DNA of 62,000 nt from Symbiodinium natans (GCA_905221605.1 CAJNDS010002069.1:79541-141540), one strand, 5' to 3'. Counted from the first letter of the stretch, positions 23,001 to 34,370 are shown. Numbers and translations are program-made. Notes: generated by a model not told the origin, from the sequence alone.

Positions 23001-23644
23001 ATGCAATGGAGCCTCATCAGCAAATGTGTCGGCTTTCTCAGCTTTTTCTTTCACCACGACCTGAACGACACAATATGCCACAATATGCTGCCGCGACAGC
23101 ATTCAGGTCAAAGTAGGTCAAACTATTGCGAGGTCGTGACAGCTTTTTCCTTTAAGTCTTCCTCCAGGTTCGCGACCTGAGCACGGCCCGACCGAAGACA
23201 AGGCCAGGCAGGCGGCTAAGACGGCGAGATCTTCATAATTTATAATCGACAGGGAGTTGTTCGAATGTAAGGTCGAGTTGGAGGTACCTGCCAACACTCT
23301 AATGGCTCAAAAAACTATAAGGGTGACTCAGGGATCCTGAGCCAGAGAAACCCTCGAGTGCGAAGAACGATGCTTGCCGGGCCTCTTCTTGCGTGGCTCG
23401 AAGCTTGATAAGGCCGCTGGACAACCTCGCCTTCTTGTCCGCGAGCGCAAACACCTGTAAATATTGGGGGGATGGGTTTAAAAAGGGCCTATAGGTGTCA
23501 AGTGGACAGTGCATCTCAACAAAAGCAGCTGCCACCCGCACGACTTCGCATGCCCAGGGGAGCCTGCTTGCCAAGCATGCCTGAGTAGAGCTTGATGAGC
23601 TCCAAGAAGCTTTTGGGCGTAGTGTAGGCGAAGCGCTTCTCCTC
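20053..23644 (-). CDS. Dynein heavy chain, stalk and microtubule-binding domain
   Basis: Eighteen exons join in frame: 23564-23644 (FAYTTPKSFLELIKLY), 23383-23454 (ADKKARLSSGLIKLRATQEE), 23141-23176 (VANLEEDLKEKA), 23013-23060 (VVVKEKAEKADTFADE), 22881-22913 (VGREKTKVNTE), 22726-22776 (AEKANIEAVKCAQIAQQ), 22601-22633 (VAEKKEDCMRA), 22465-22503 (DLDAALPLVQQAE), 22364-22408 (AALDVLDKKEFNELK), 22244-22306 (LTRPPTDVATVCETALHLLA), 22068-22115 (AGIDPLIDIDKKGRPK), 21932-21997 (DRTWKGIQKMMTDPNKFLAQ), 21541-21594 (GFKLVIDEGKVPPQNVDE), 21302-21367 (EAFFPENMKKKSQ), 20904-20944 (AAGGLSEFVINII), 20345-20383 (YYDVVSQVEPKKR), 20223-20295 (SLQEATETLEKANERHREVT) and 20053-20097 (DLEDRLATLVAEFDQ). This is the family's outgoing helix, tip domain and return helix. 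Fourteen donors are GC, two GT and two GA; all exons start with G. Axonemal type; arm subtype not settled. Confidence 0.93.
21680..21760. repeat. (GA)n microsatellite
   Basis: GAGAGA runs with GGGA interruptions, in an intron of the dynein stalk region between exons 21541-21594 and 21932-21997. Confidence 0.95.
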
Positions 23645-24116
23645 CTCTTGCGCCGGAATGATGGTTTTTCTCGCCGGTTGACAGAGGATGCAATCCAACA
23701 AGGGGGGCGCGGCTCATTGTTATTGCACAGAGGCCAGCAAGTCACTAAGGATGCCAGTTCTCACATCCGATTTCCCAAGAACCTGCGGTATCTTGGGGTA
23801 GATGCACAAGAGCTCTGGTCACTCTGGTCCCTAACACTACTTGAGAAGGTTGGGATTGCTGCCAGGATCGAAGGGTTTTCCAAAGATCCTGGCGCACGCG
23901 GCATGGCTGCTGGTAAAATCCCAGACTATCACAAAACAAAACCGAGATGCACTCGAACCCCTAGCCCACTGAGAATATCAGCTGCATGAAAGTTACATGC
24001 AACCCTGGATCGGCAGCTGCCAGACGAATTACCTTTACAACGTGGGCATCTTGCGCGGGCGGCTGCAACCTGGAAAGAGATCTCAATTCCCAGCAATGAA
24101 CGAGTCTGCGACCATT

Positions 24117-24175
24117 GAAAACAACAACAACAATAACAATAACAATAATCGGAAGAAAACTAATCATAAACTACT
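24117..24175. repeat. (AAC)n/(AAT)n microsatellite
   Basis: AAC and AATAAC units. It explains the poly-Asn frame seen there. Confidence 0.9.
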
Positions 24176-24339
24176 ATAATAACTACCAATTGTTAGTTTT
24201 GAATCATGCATGGTTGCCTCACCGCGGCGGCTTCGCTGAGAGCGGCCGACTTGGTGCGGGCCGCGCAGCCGAGCGCGGCCGCTCGGGCAAGGGTCTCCTG
24301 CCACGCACCATGCTGGGAGGTTCATGATACTTATCGAGT

Positions 24340-24395
24340 TTAGGGTTTAGGTTTTTTTACAGCCCCAATGACCTCTTTAGGGTTTAGGGTTTAGG
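24340..24395. repeat. Interstitial telomere-like repeat (TTTAGGG type)
   Basis: TTTAGGG units at about 24340-24348 and 24376-24395, adjoining a fold-back element. Confidence 0.85.
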
Positions 24396-24493
24396 GTACC
24401 TATTAACCAATTATAACTGTACTTAAAACCCACTTAAAAACCCCTTAAGTGCCCGGTTAGAAGTACAGTTATTGTTGGGTTAATAAGTACCCT
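24393..24493. mobile_element. AT-rich fold-back element beside telomere-like repeats
   Basis: Inverted repeat of about 101 bp. The left arm AGGGTACCTATTAACCAATT, running on to ATAACTGTACTT, pairs with the right arm AAGTACAGTTATTGTTGGGT, running on to TAATAAGTACCCT. It directly follows a TTTAGGG run. Confidence 0.7.
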
Positions 24494-24899
24494 GAACCTC
24501 CAAGTGCGGATCCTAAGTATTCCTGTTGTTCTTACTAGTATCACTTGTAGGACCCCCCCTCTTGGAACCCCGCCCTGGGAGACCTCAGCATTCTACACCA
24601 CGTTGGGCCGGCCCGGCTGCCGAGGCGGCGCACGCAAGTGTCTACAATTTACAATTTAATGGCCGTTATTTGTAGCATGATTTGTCATGGGACATTTATA
24701 CACGGGTGACACAGTATGATAGGGAGCTGATACGCAACGACACTGTATCAACCCCTGTGCCCCAAATTTGTGGCCCTCTGAAGACCTCAGACGATAGGGT
24801 TCCGTTTGGGTGTCCTTCTTTGCTTTTAGAAAGGGGGATAGCATTACTAGAGCAGCTAGCCTAAGCTGTAGCATAAGGGGCACCCCTGATTGAGACAGC

Positions 24900-27800
24900 G
24901 GCCTCAGTTTGCCGTCCGTGCCTTGTCGCTGAGCTGGGCCTCGCGTCCGAGGGCCTGCGCCCCGAAGACTGAATCGACGCTCTTTTGCTGCCATGCCCAG
25001 CTTTCCCTGGTGGATGTGAGGGGGCACATGCAGCAGCGACACTCGGGCCTGAAGCTGAAGCCGGCTCCATGCTCGCGAGGTCCATCGGACGAAGCGGGCC
25101 TTGGCAAGCTTCTCAAGGCTTGGAACATCCGCTTCGGAGAACAACGCATGCAAGGAATCAATGGCCTCTCTCCACCCACAGGATCGCCGGAGGCTGTGGT
25201 GGCTGGCCTTCCCCCGTCTCTCCCATCTCTCTCCCGGGCTGATTCTTTTTTGGATTACGCTCCTCTGGTTGTCTGACGAATGAAGCACTCTGGCCTAGGG
25301 GCACCAGCAGGGCCGTTCGACTGCCTCAAGCATGCAGGGGCTTCATCTTCATGAGCTAGAGAGGTCGGACGCAGGCAATAACCTGTACAGACTCTGTGCA
25401 GCGGGCCCAGACTTCCAAAGCATGAGCGTTCCACCGTCGATGAGGGTCTTGCGAGCACATTGCAGATGATGCTCTCAATCTACCGAGTCTGAGAAGCTGC
25501 CATGGGCTCCCAATCCACTGCGCTGCGCCTGGCCCATGAGCGATGGCCGGAAGGGAGCCTTCTTCTTGTCCTCGGTTGGAGGGCCGGACGAGGGCAAAAT
25601 CATAATTTTCCGGCTTGGTGTCAGGCCTTGCTATCGCTCCGCTTGTCGTCCCTGCAACTCCAGGCGTTGAGTTATCGTTTCTTTCTCAATGGTCGTCATG
25701 CAAATCAAAGCGTCTGAGAGCTGTGATCAGAGCATTAGTGGTTGCAAAGCGTGCGCCTCTGACCCTTCGACAAAGCCTGAAACACTGCGTTGCCAACGTC
25801 TGGCACCGGCAAAATCTGGCAAATGCCGAGGTCACTTGAGCTCTTGAGGCTGCGGCGAAGGCCAGTTCAGACTCGTTGCGTTGAGCGATGTATGTCGAAC
25901 GCGCAGGCGGCACCCTGCATTGATTCCCGGAGTACCGGCGGTGTGGTGGCATCATGTGGCATCACAACGAAGGTCTACAGGCGCTGCTCTGAAGAGGCCT
26001 GGCATCCAATGAAGTATGAGAGCTGTCCGCATGGTGAAGCGACGGGCGCCTTCAGGCCATGATTTCGAGGGCAGCTGAAGCTGGAATAGAATTTTAGCCA
26101 CAGTGGACTGGCATGCTCCGGCCTGGGAGCCTCGAACTCCTGCTCCTGCAAGTTGGAGGCACATGTGTACGGCAGGAATATACAGCAAGCTCCATCAAAG
26201 TCCCGGAAACCGAGGCAGCGACACGATGCTGCAAAGCGTGCAGGATGTCGTCCTCAGAGTGGTGTGCCTGAAATGTCATGGCGAAGCAGCCCAGATATCC
26301 TGCTTGGTACAACAGTTTCGTGCCCATGCCTCTGCCTGCAGCAGACGCAATCGCTCCTCAGCCATATGCCTGTAGGAGAGTGAGAGAGATAATAGACCCA
26401 GCCAATGCAGCAAGATTTCATGCGGCCAAGGAAGATGCCGAGCAAAGCGTGCTTTCACTCCAAGCTGCAGATAGCTAGCATCAACGCCAGCTGCCGCGGC
26501 ACTTTGCAGAGCAGCCATGAGGGCCTGACGCTGAACATCACCGACCACTGAACGCCCTCCCCGACTCGGCAGCTAATGGACTTTGGGAGGTTCCCCCTTA
26601 TACTAACAATCCTTAACAGGGATTCTAATGGGGGGTACTAGAATCCCTATTAAGGACTGCTAGTATAAGGGGGAACATCCCAAAGTGGACTGCTGTTTTT
26701 TCTGACCAGCCTGGATGTTGCGGCCATCCATGGCTCTCGAAAGGGCAGCTTCGGCTTCTGCAGAATGAAGCAGGGCTTGAGCTGCCCGCAAGACCTCTGA
26801 ATTCAGGCAAACTGCATTCAATGTTTCAATTCTGTTTTTGTCAAAATCCTCGCCCCAAGGCAACTAGGCTTGAAATGAGGTCTTCGACTTCCAACGACAG
26901 GCGAGAGCTGTGAATTTTGGCTGGGGGTCTTCTTACCCAAAAGGCAATGTGTAGCCACACCGTCCGGCCGTTCAAAACCTACCTGAATGTTTGCACACGC
27001 ATAACTTTCCAGCCATTAGCCCCCACAAACATGTCGGCCTGTCTGCACACACAAGTTCTAGCGCTGCAACTTCACTCGTATGCAACATAGATCAATGTGA
27101 CAGTGTAATAGCAGCCGTACTGGCACGCAATTGTGCTTCGAGCGAACCGTACAACACCTCCGATGTTTTACGAGACAGCAGATGTCGAGTCAAAACTGGT
27201 TTCACTCATCACGAGCGCAAGCTCCCTACACCCCTAAGAACCCTAAGCCCCTAAGCCCTTAAAAAACCGACCCCTGAACCCCCAATCAATTAATCCCGAG
27301 CCCTAAACCCATGAACCCCTAAACCCCACAGTAAGCCCCGAAGCCCCTACACTCGCAAATCCTAAACTCCAAACTCCCTCAGTCCCTAATCCTAATCCCC
27401 TGAACCCCACTTAAACCCTGAACCCCTGAACACGTAATGCCTTAAAATCCTAACCCCGTAAAGTCTTTAGCCTAAACCCGAAATCCCTATATGCCTATCA
27501 CCTCGCAAGCCCCCAGAGCCCTAAAACCCTTAAGCCCTACCCCACACCGCCCCACGCCCCACTGCGCGCCACTGGACACCACCGCAACCCACCCTGCGCC
27601 ACAACACACGACCACGCCCACACATTGCTGCTCCGGCTGCGGCTGCGGCTGCAGCTGCGGCTGCGACCGCCGCCGCCGCCACCGCTACTGTTGTTCTTGT
27701 TGTTGCTTGCGGGTGGAATCCATATTGAAATATTGATTTCATCACGTTGGTCCCACTCCCTCTCCCCAAACAAGGGCATTCCTGTAAACCGTTCAATTTG

Positions 27801-28265
27801 GAACCCGTGCCCGTCCTATGATAGAATCAATACAGTAGCCCGCAGCTTTCCGGACCTTGTCCGACCCTACCTGTTAAAGCAAGAACTCAAGCCTGGCTCT
27901 GCTAACTTTCGTGGCATTGCGCGCCTCCTCCGAGACTCTCAACGCTCGCGCTTTCGCGAGGGTCGCTTCCACACGCACCAGGTCTCTGTTCTCGATGGCA
28001 GCCAGAAGCTCCATCTCTGCCTCCCGGCGCTCCGGCCCATGCTGCGCAAGCTCGCGGAGGTCCTGCGGAAGCAGTGAATTCCAAACCCTGCACTATTTTC
28101 ATGTATCCACAGCAAGTCCAGAAACATTGCAAACTTAATCCCAAGCACCTGCAGCGCCGCCTCTGCATCCTGGATGAGGTTCGCGTCCACGTCGGCCTCA
28201 CGTGCTCGGTGAAGAGCCGCCTCCAGAGCCTCCGAAAAACTGGGGTCTCGGACGCAGAAAGGCTT
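24900..28265 (-). CDS. Alpha-helical repeat protein, C-terminal exons
   Basis: A series of minus-strand exons encodes a recurring helical motif of about 35 residues, roughly AL..A...A...GVD..L...A...L. Examples: about 28260-28140 (FSEALEAALHRAREADVDAN, then LIQDAEAALQVLG); about 28050-27900 (MELLAAIENRDLVRVEATLA, then KARALRVSEEARNATK); about 26815-26690 (SEVLRAAQALLHSAEAEAAL); about 26545-26460 (DVQRQALMAALQSAAAAGVD); and about 25205-25090 (EAIDSLHALFSEADVPSLEK). I do not recognise a named family; a rod or solenoid role is an inference from the helical texture. The exons lie between the microexon array upstream and the dynein stalk exon at 23.64 kb downstream, on the same strand, and probably belong to the same gene as the microexon array. 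The C terminus and stop were not identified. Confidence 0.5.
26581..26695. mobile_element. Fold-back element, TTGGGATGT family, copy 2
   Basis: Inverted repeat of about 115 bp with ends CTTTGGGAGGTTCCCCCTTA and TATAAGGGGGAACATCCCAA. The arms also carry AGTCCTTAA-type and GGGATTCTA words in inverted positions. It is nearly a perfect hairpin and lies in an intron of the helical-repeat gene. Confidence 0.75.
27225..27485. repeat. Degenerate telomere-like region
   Basis: About 260 bp of CCCTAA, CCCTAAA, CCCCTAA and CCCTGAA words on one strand, with no perfect tandem run. It looks like an old, decayed telomere-type repeat block. Confidence 0.75.
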
Positions 28266-28379
28266 GGAAATACTTGAAGCAGCTAGATCGTCTCAGTAAA
28301 TCAGTTCCAGGGAATTTAGGGCTATTATGCACAGCTTCTGAGGGGCACAACTCCCTCTCGACATTGAATCACTTGCCTG

Positions 28380-29345
28380 CACGTCCTCGCCGGCCATGGC
28401 TTCAATCAGCTGCTCGGTCGCCTGCTCAACCTCGAATCGCTTCATGCGCAGCAGGGCCTCACGTGCCCGAGCGCAAACCTGGCTGGGGCGGGCGTCAACT
28501 GCCTGATTCAGCAAGCGACTACAATAATTCAGTGCGGTTTACGATCTTAGGGGTACCATGCGGTACTATTGGGGCCCTTATGATACGGACATCCTACTAT
28601 TTCGGGGGTCTATTTTAGGGGCCCCCTCATGTTCGTAAACCCCCAGAAGTGAATCCAGATCATACAATGGCTGCAGGCCTCCGCATCGGCCTTGGCGGCC
28701 TCCGCACGGATCAGGGCGGCTGTGAGCGTAGCCATATCCTCAGTCCACCACTCGTGGAAGCTTCAGTGAGGCGTGCTCAGCTCACAACGGCGGCATTGAG
28801 CCGCATCGTTTTGAGCTGGGTTAATTCTCAACTGGAACAGCTTAGCAGGCTTCAGATCGACTTCTGATATCATCTCAGGGTCTCCAGTGAGGGCAGCCAG
28901 CAGCTCAGCCTCGACCTGACGCCGTGTGAATCACCACACGCACGTATACGCACGTCATGGCACAGCACGGCACAATCCCCCCCCCCCCCCCCCCGCGCCT
29001 CTCTGCGATGTCGTTCGGCCTCCTGCTGCGCCTGGAGGGCGGCTAGCTTTTGCTCGCCTGAGAAGGCAATGGCAAGTGCACAACCATCAGCCGTCAACAC
29101 ATGTTGCTTGACAAAGTCCTGAACCCTTACCCGTAGCCTTGGAGCAGGATCTCCTCACTGACTCCACCACTTCTTGCTGTTGATAATGCCTTCTGCAAGG
29201 CCTGGGTGCTCACATCATGCTCACCATGCTTCAACATCTGCAGCACGATGACCCAGGCACGTTCAGGCAGGGGCAGGTAGATCGGACAACTTCATGGCCG
29301 CCAGCAGCTCGTTCAGCGCCAGAAGGGAGGCCCGCGCTGCTTCTT
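28380..29345 (-). CDS. Alpha-helical repeat protein, middle exons
   Basis: Likely exons: about 29340-29285 (RASLLALNELLAAMKLSDL); about 29065-28990 (EQKLAALQAQQEAERHRRE, close to the coiled-coil microexons upstream); about 28915-28860 (VEAELLAALTGDPEMISEVD); about 28735-28660 (MATLTAALIRAEAAKADAEA); and about 28505-28390 (ARAREALLRMKRFEVEQATE, then QLIEAMAGEDVQ). The second of these bridges the composition of the microexon array (E, A, R, Q-rich) and the LLAAL-type helical repeats that follow, which is the main reason for joining them into one gene. A run of C at 28979-28994 and a fold-back element at 28537-28640 lie in introns. Confidence 0.5.
28537..28640 (+). mobile_element. MITE-like element, TTTACGAT family
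   Basis: About 104 bp, beginning GTTTACGATCTTAGGGGTAC and ending TTCGTAAAC. The interior (CCTACTATTT, GGGGGTCTAT) matches the reverse complement of 34811-34916. No coding capacity. Confidence 0.65.
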
Positions 29346-29938
29346 CCTTTCGGAGGTTGGAGGCGCTTGCTTTTTTCGTAAGGTGTTGGCCCTGGCGTGC
29401 TAGCGTTGGCCCCCCCCCGCCTGGCTTTAAATGCTCAAGTACAGCATTTCTAACTGTTCAGAGGCTCTGCAAATGCTGTAAGTTCTTCAACTAAATATGC
29501 AAGGTCGGTATGCTGCAAGTTACAACAATTTCTGAAGTTCACAAGCTCAAAACGCTTTAAGTAGCATCGTTTGTGATCGTTCACAGGCTCCAGATGCGTG
29601 AATTACGTAGTCTTTGAACGGGCTGCTGCAAACACATGCCTGGCTGAGATTCTGTGCACACGCCCCGTAAGATGGTTTGAACGGGTGGAGGTTTCGCTCA
29701 ACAGAGCGGAGTGGAGGGGTCGAAGCCCGCCCGTTTGCAAACACCATGCTCGTATGATTGGGTTTGGAAAGGATTTCATTTAGATCTTGAAGGAATGTCC
29801 ACTGTCAGCACGACATTCGAGCTGGGCGCACGTGGCCAGTGTTTTTCGGCAGGCAGAGTTTTCTTGCCGCTGCCGCAGGAGTCATTGCGAGCTGTAAGCT
29901 CAAATAGCCTGGCAGAATGCAAGCGCTGGATCTACACA

Positions 29939-30253
29939 TCTTTCGGAAATTCGGCTGCAGTATGATGCTTGTGGGCTCGTGGGCCCTTGAACAGACCAGG
30001 CGGCTGATGCTCATGATGCTCGGGGGCCCTTGAAAAGACCGAGCAGCTGATGCAAGTGTACTCGACCGATCTTTCTACGGGACCCGCGAGCATCATGAGC
30101 ATCATGAGCATCAGCCGCCCGATCTTTCCACAGGCCTGCGAGCATCATGAGCATCTCTCTAAGGGGCCCGCGAGCATCACGAGCATCAGCCGCCCGGTCT
30201 GTTCCAGGGGCCCACGAGCCCACAAGCATCATACTGCAATTTCCGAAAGATCC
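29939..30253. repeat. Long palindrome carrying the satellite core motif
   Basis: The two ends are inverted copies: CTTTCGGAAATT...GTATGATGCTTGTGGGCTCG at the left and its complement near 30190-30253. Inside are repeated copies of GCGAGCATCATGAGCATC, the same core as in the 113-bp satellite at 48-55 kb, in both orientations. Confidence 0.75.
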
Positions 30254-30308
30254 CGTGGAAAGATCAGGCGGCTCACCTTATCACGTCCTGATTCCTCAGG
30301 CAACTTGG

Positions 30309-30383
30309 CCCCCCCCCCTCCCCCCCCCCTCCCCCCCCCTCCCCCCCCCCCCTCCCCCCCCCCCTCCCCCCCCCCCCCCCCCA
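30309..30383. repeat. C-homopolymer tract with interspersed T
   Basis: About 75 bases of C with a few T, of the same kind as the tract at 3.8 kb in complementary orientation. Confidence 0.95.
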
Positions 30384-31019
30384 GTGTGACCTTAGACCCC
30401 TGAGATGTCAGGCCAAAGGTCCTCCCAAGTCCTGTGGGGCCCAAGGCAAGAAGGTTGTAAAGGCAAAATCCCGCATAGCTTTCGTGACAAAGCGAAGCTC
30501 GAAAGTGAAACCAGACCGTGTCACATGAAGGTTCAAATGGCTACAGTCGAGAGGCTCTGGAACCGGACTACCAGATTCAGGCAAAGTTTGGGTTTTCGCT
30601 GGTGGCAAGTGCGTTTTTGGGAGCCCCGAAAAGTACTTCTGGCTAGGCTTCGGCCGTAGATTTAGGCCACGCCCCCTAAAATCTAACGTATCTGGTTGGG
30701 AGGATGTGTTCGATTAGTTTTGGTGCGGTCTGCGGCCCTCTGGTCAATCAGTTGGCTGCAAAATTTCAGGCGGGAAAGTTTGGGCCTTGAACCCCAAAAG
30801 CTTTCAGAAAGGGCGGCTGTGGACGCTTGCTTGTTGTAGAGAAAGGGTTCAGCATTTTGCTTTCACTTCGTCGAAACAGACGAGTGTACACAAACGGCTT
30901 CAGGCTTGACATTAGCCTCAGTCCAGCAAAGCGGATAACACGAAAGCTTGGGGCCTTCAAGCCACCCAAAGGCTTGAATCCTCTGGGTTCCAGGATTAAT
31001 TAGCCGACGTGACACAAAG

Positions 31020-34000
31020 AAGGTTTTTACCGAACCCATAGATGGGCCACCTCAGCTTGCTTTCTGGCGGCCTCTGCTTCTTCCTCCTGCATGACCGTCT
31101 GACATGGAAGGCTGTAGCGGATCGGTTTTGCAGCAGCAAGTGGCCATCTCTGCGGCCTCCAGCCTTCGTGCCATTTCTTCCTCCTGTGGGTTTTGTTGTG
31201 AGGGACCACATATGCCAGCTCACTTTGCTGCTAGCTGCGTGCACACCTCGGCTTTTCTTCTGGCTGCTTCCGCTTCCTCCTGCGCATGGTCATGTGATGC
31301 AGAGCAAAGAGCAGGCAAGAACCAAGTAATGTTGGCCACCTCGGCCAGCTTTCTGGCAGCAGCTTCTGCTTCTTCCTGCTGCATGTTCCATGTGCCATCT
31401 ATATCCAGCGGATCCAGCAGTTTTGCAGCAGCATGTGGCCATGTCTGCAATGGCAACACGACAGTGCAGGTTGGAAGACGACTGGCCTGCAGCCTTCGTG
31501 CCTCTTCCTCCTGTCGGTTTGTTGCGAGGGACCACATATGTCAGTTCGCTGTGCGGGCTGCATGCACGCCTCGGCTTTTCTTCTGGCGGCTTCTGCTTCC
31601 TCCTGCGCATGGTCATGTGATGCAATCCTAAGAGCAGGCAAGAACCAAGTGATTTGTGAGAGCCATGACGGCCACCTCGGCTAGCTTTCTGGCAGCAGCC
31701 TCTGCTTCTTCCTGTTTCATGTTCGATGTGCCATCTATATCCGGTCTAACAGTCTTGCACCTGAATGTGGCCATGTCTGCAACACAACAGCATAGACTGG
31801 CAGACGACTGACCTGCAGTCGTCGTGCCGCCTCTTCCTCCTGTCGGTTCGTGAAAAGGGATCACGTATGTCAGTTCACTGTGGTGCTGCTAGCTGCGTGC
31901 ACACCTCGGCCTTTCTTCTGGCTGCTTCTGCTTCCTCCTCCGCATGGTCGTGTGCTGCAGTGCCAAAAGCAAGCAAGAACAAGGCTTGTCAGAGCAAAGG
32001 CGGCGACCTCAGCTAGTTTTCTGGCAGCAGCCTCTGCTTCTTCCTGTTGCATGTTGCATGTGCCATGCTATGCTATGTCTACCAATGTTGCACCAGCACG
32101 GGGCCATGTCTGCAGCACAACAGCGTTGCTTGGAACACGACTGGCCTGTAGCCTTCGTGCCTCTTCCTCCTGTCGGTTTGTTGTGAGGGACCACATATGT
32201 CAGTTCGCTGTGCGGGCTGCATGCACGCCTCGGCTTTTGCTTTTCTTCTGGCGGCTTCTGCTTCCTCCTGCGCATGGTCATGTGATGCAATCCTAAGAGC
32301 AGGCAAGAACCAAGTGATTTGTGAGAGCCATGACGGCCACCTCGGCTAGCTTTCTGGCAGCAGCCTCTGCTTCTTCCTGTTTCATGTTCGATGTGCCATC
32401 CATACCCGGTCTAACAGTCTTGTACCTGAATGTGGCCATGTCTGCAACACAACAGCATAGATTGGAAGACGACTGGCCTGCAGTCGTCGTGCCGCCTCTT
32501 CCTCCTGTCGGTTCGTGAAGAGGGACCGAGTACGTCAGTTCTCTGTGGTGCTGTTAGCTGCGTGCACACCTCGGCCTTTCTTCTGGCTGCTTCTGCTTCC
32601 TCCTGCGCATGGTCGTGTGCTGCAGTGCCAAGAGCAAGCAGGAACAAGGCTTGTCAGAGCAAAGGCGGCGACCTCAGCTAGTTTTCTGGCAGCAGCCTCT
32701 GCTTCTTCCTGTTGCATGTTGCATGTGCCATGCTATTCTAGCACGGTTGCACCAGCACGGGGCCACGTCTGCAACACAACAGCGTTGTTTTGAACAACAC
32801 TGGCCTGCAGCCTTCGTGCCGCCTCTTCCTCCTGTCGGCTTGTTGTGAGGGACCACATATGTCAGTTCACTTTGCTGCTAGCTGCGTGCACACCTCGGCT
32901 TTTCTTCTAGCTGCTTCTGCTTCCTCCTGCACATGGTCATGTGATGCAGTCCTAAGAGCAGGCAAGAACCAAGTGATTTGCGAGATCCATGACGGCCACC
33001 TCGGCTAGCTTTCTGGCAGCAGCCTCTGCTTCTTCCTGTTTCATGTTCGATGTGCCATCTATATCCGGTCTAACACTCTTGTACCCGAATGTGGCCATGT
33101 CTGCAACACAACAGCATAGATTGGAAGACGACTGGCCTGCAGTCGTCGTGCCGCCTCTTCCTCCTGTGGGTTCGTGAAGAGGGATCACGTATGTTAGTTC
33201 ACTGTGCTGCTAGCTGCGTGCACACCTCGGCCTTTCTTCTGGCTGCTTCTGCTTCCTCCTCCGCATGGTCGTGTGCTGCAGTGCCAAAAGCAAGCAAGAA
33301 CAAGGCTTGTCAGAGCAAAGGCGGCGACCTCAGCTAGTTTTCTGGCAGCAGCCTCTGCTTCTTCCTGTTGCATGTTGCATGTGCCATGCTATGCTATGTC
33401 TACCAATGTTGCACCAGCACGGGGCCATGTCTGCAGCACAACAGCGTTGCTTGGAACACGACTGGCCTGTAGCCTTCGTGCCTCTTCCTCCTGTCGGTTT
33501 GTTGTGAGGGACCACATATGTCAGTTCGCTGTGCGGGCTGCATGCGCGCCTCGGCTTTTCTTCTGGCGGCTTCTGCTTCCTCCTGCGCATGGTCATGTGA
33601 TGCAATCCTAAGAGCAGGCAAGAACCAAGTGATTTGTGAGAGCCATGACGGCCACCTCGGCTAGCTTTCTGGCAGCAGCCTCTGCTTCTTCCTGTTTCAT
33701 GTTCGATGTGCCATCTATATCCGGTCTAACAGTCTTGTACCTGAATGTGGCCATGTCTGCAACACAACAGCATAGATTGGAAGACGACTGGCCTGCAGTC
33801 GTCGTGCCGCCTCTTCCTCCTGTCGGTTCGTGAAGAGGGACCAAGTACGTCAGTTCTCTGTGGTGCTGCTAGCTGCGTGCACACCTCGGCCTTTCTTCTG
33901 GCTGCTTCTGCTTCCTCCTGCGCATGGTCGTGTGCTGCAGTGCCAAGAGCAAGCAGGAACAAGGCTTGTCAGAGCAAAGGCGGCGACCTCAGCTAGTTTT

Positions 34001-34370
34001 CTGGCAGCAGCCTCTGCTTCTTCCTGTTGCATGTTGCATGTGCCATGCTATTCTAGCACGGTTGCACCAGCACGGGGCCACGTCTGCAACACAACAGCGT
34101 TGTTTTGAACAACACTGGCCTGCAGCCTTCGTGCCGCCTCTTCCTCCTGTCGGCTTGTTGTGAGGGACCACATAATGACCACATATGTCAGTTCACTGTG
34201 ATGCTAGCTGCGTGCACACCTCGGCTTTTCTTCTAGCTGCTTCTGCTTCCTCCTGCGCATGGTCATGTGCTGCAGAGCAAAGAGCAGGCAAGAACCAAGT
34301 AATTTGTTGAGAGCCGTGGCGGCCACCTCGGCTAGCTTTCTGGCAGCAGCCTCTGCTTCCTCCTGCTTCA
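31020..34370. repeat. Tandem block duplication of the microexon array
   Basis: Blocks of about 655-665 bp, and pairs of blocks of about 1,315-1,325 bp, recur with very high identity, including introns. For example the segments beginning near 31628, 32296, 32952 and 33608 are near copies of one another, as are those near 31870, 32535, 33204 and 33850. Each 660-bp block carries about seven microexons. Near-identity of introns indicates recent expansion or ongoing gene conversion. Confidence 0.85.

Noticed and set aside
27630-27700. Alanine/arginine-rich frames near 27.65 kb
   Set aside because: They come from GCT/CGG-type trinucleotide repeats.
31628-34171. Plus-strand frames such as SASFLAAASASSC in the 31-34 kb region
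   Set aside because: These are reverse-strand shadows of the coiled-coil microexons; the minus-strand exons have consistent splice sites and phase.
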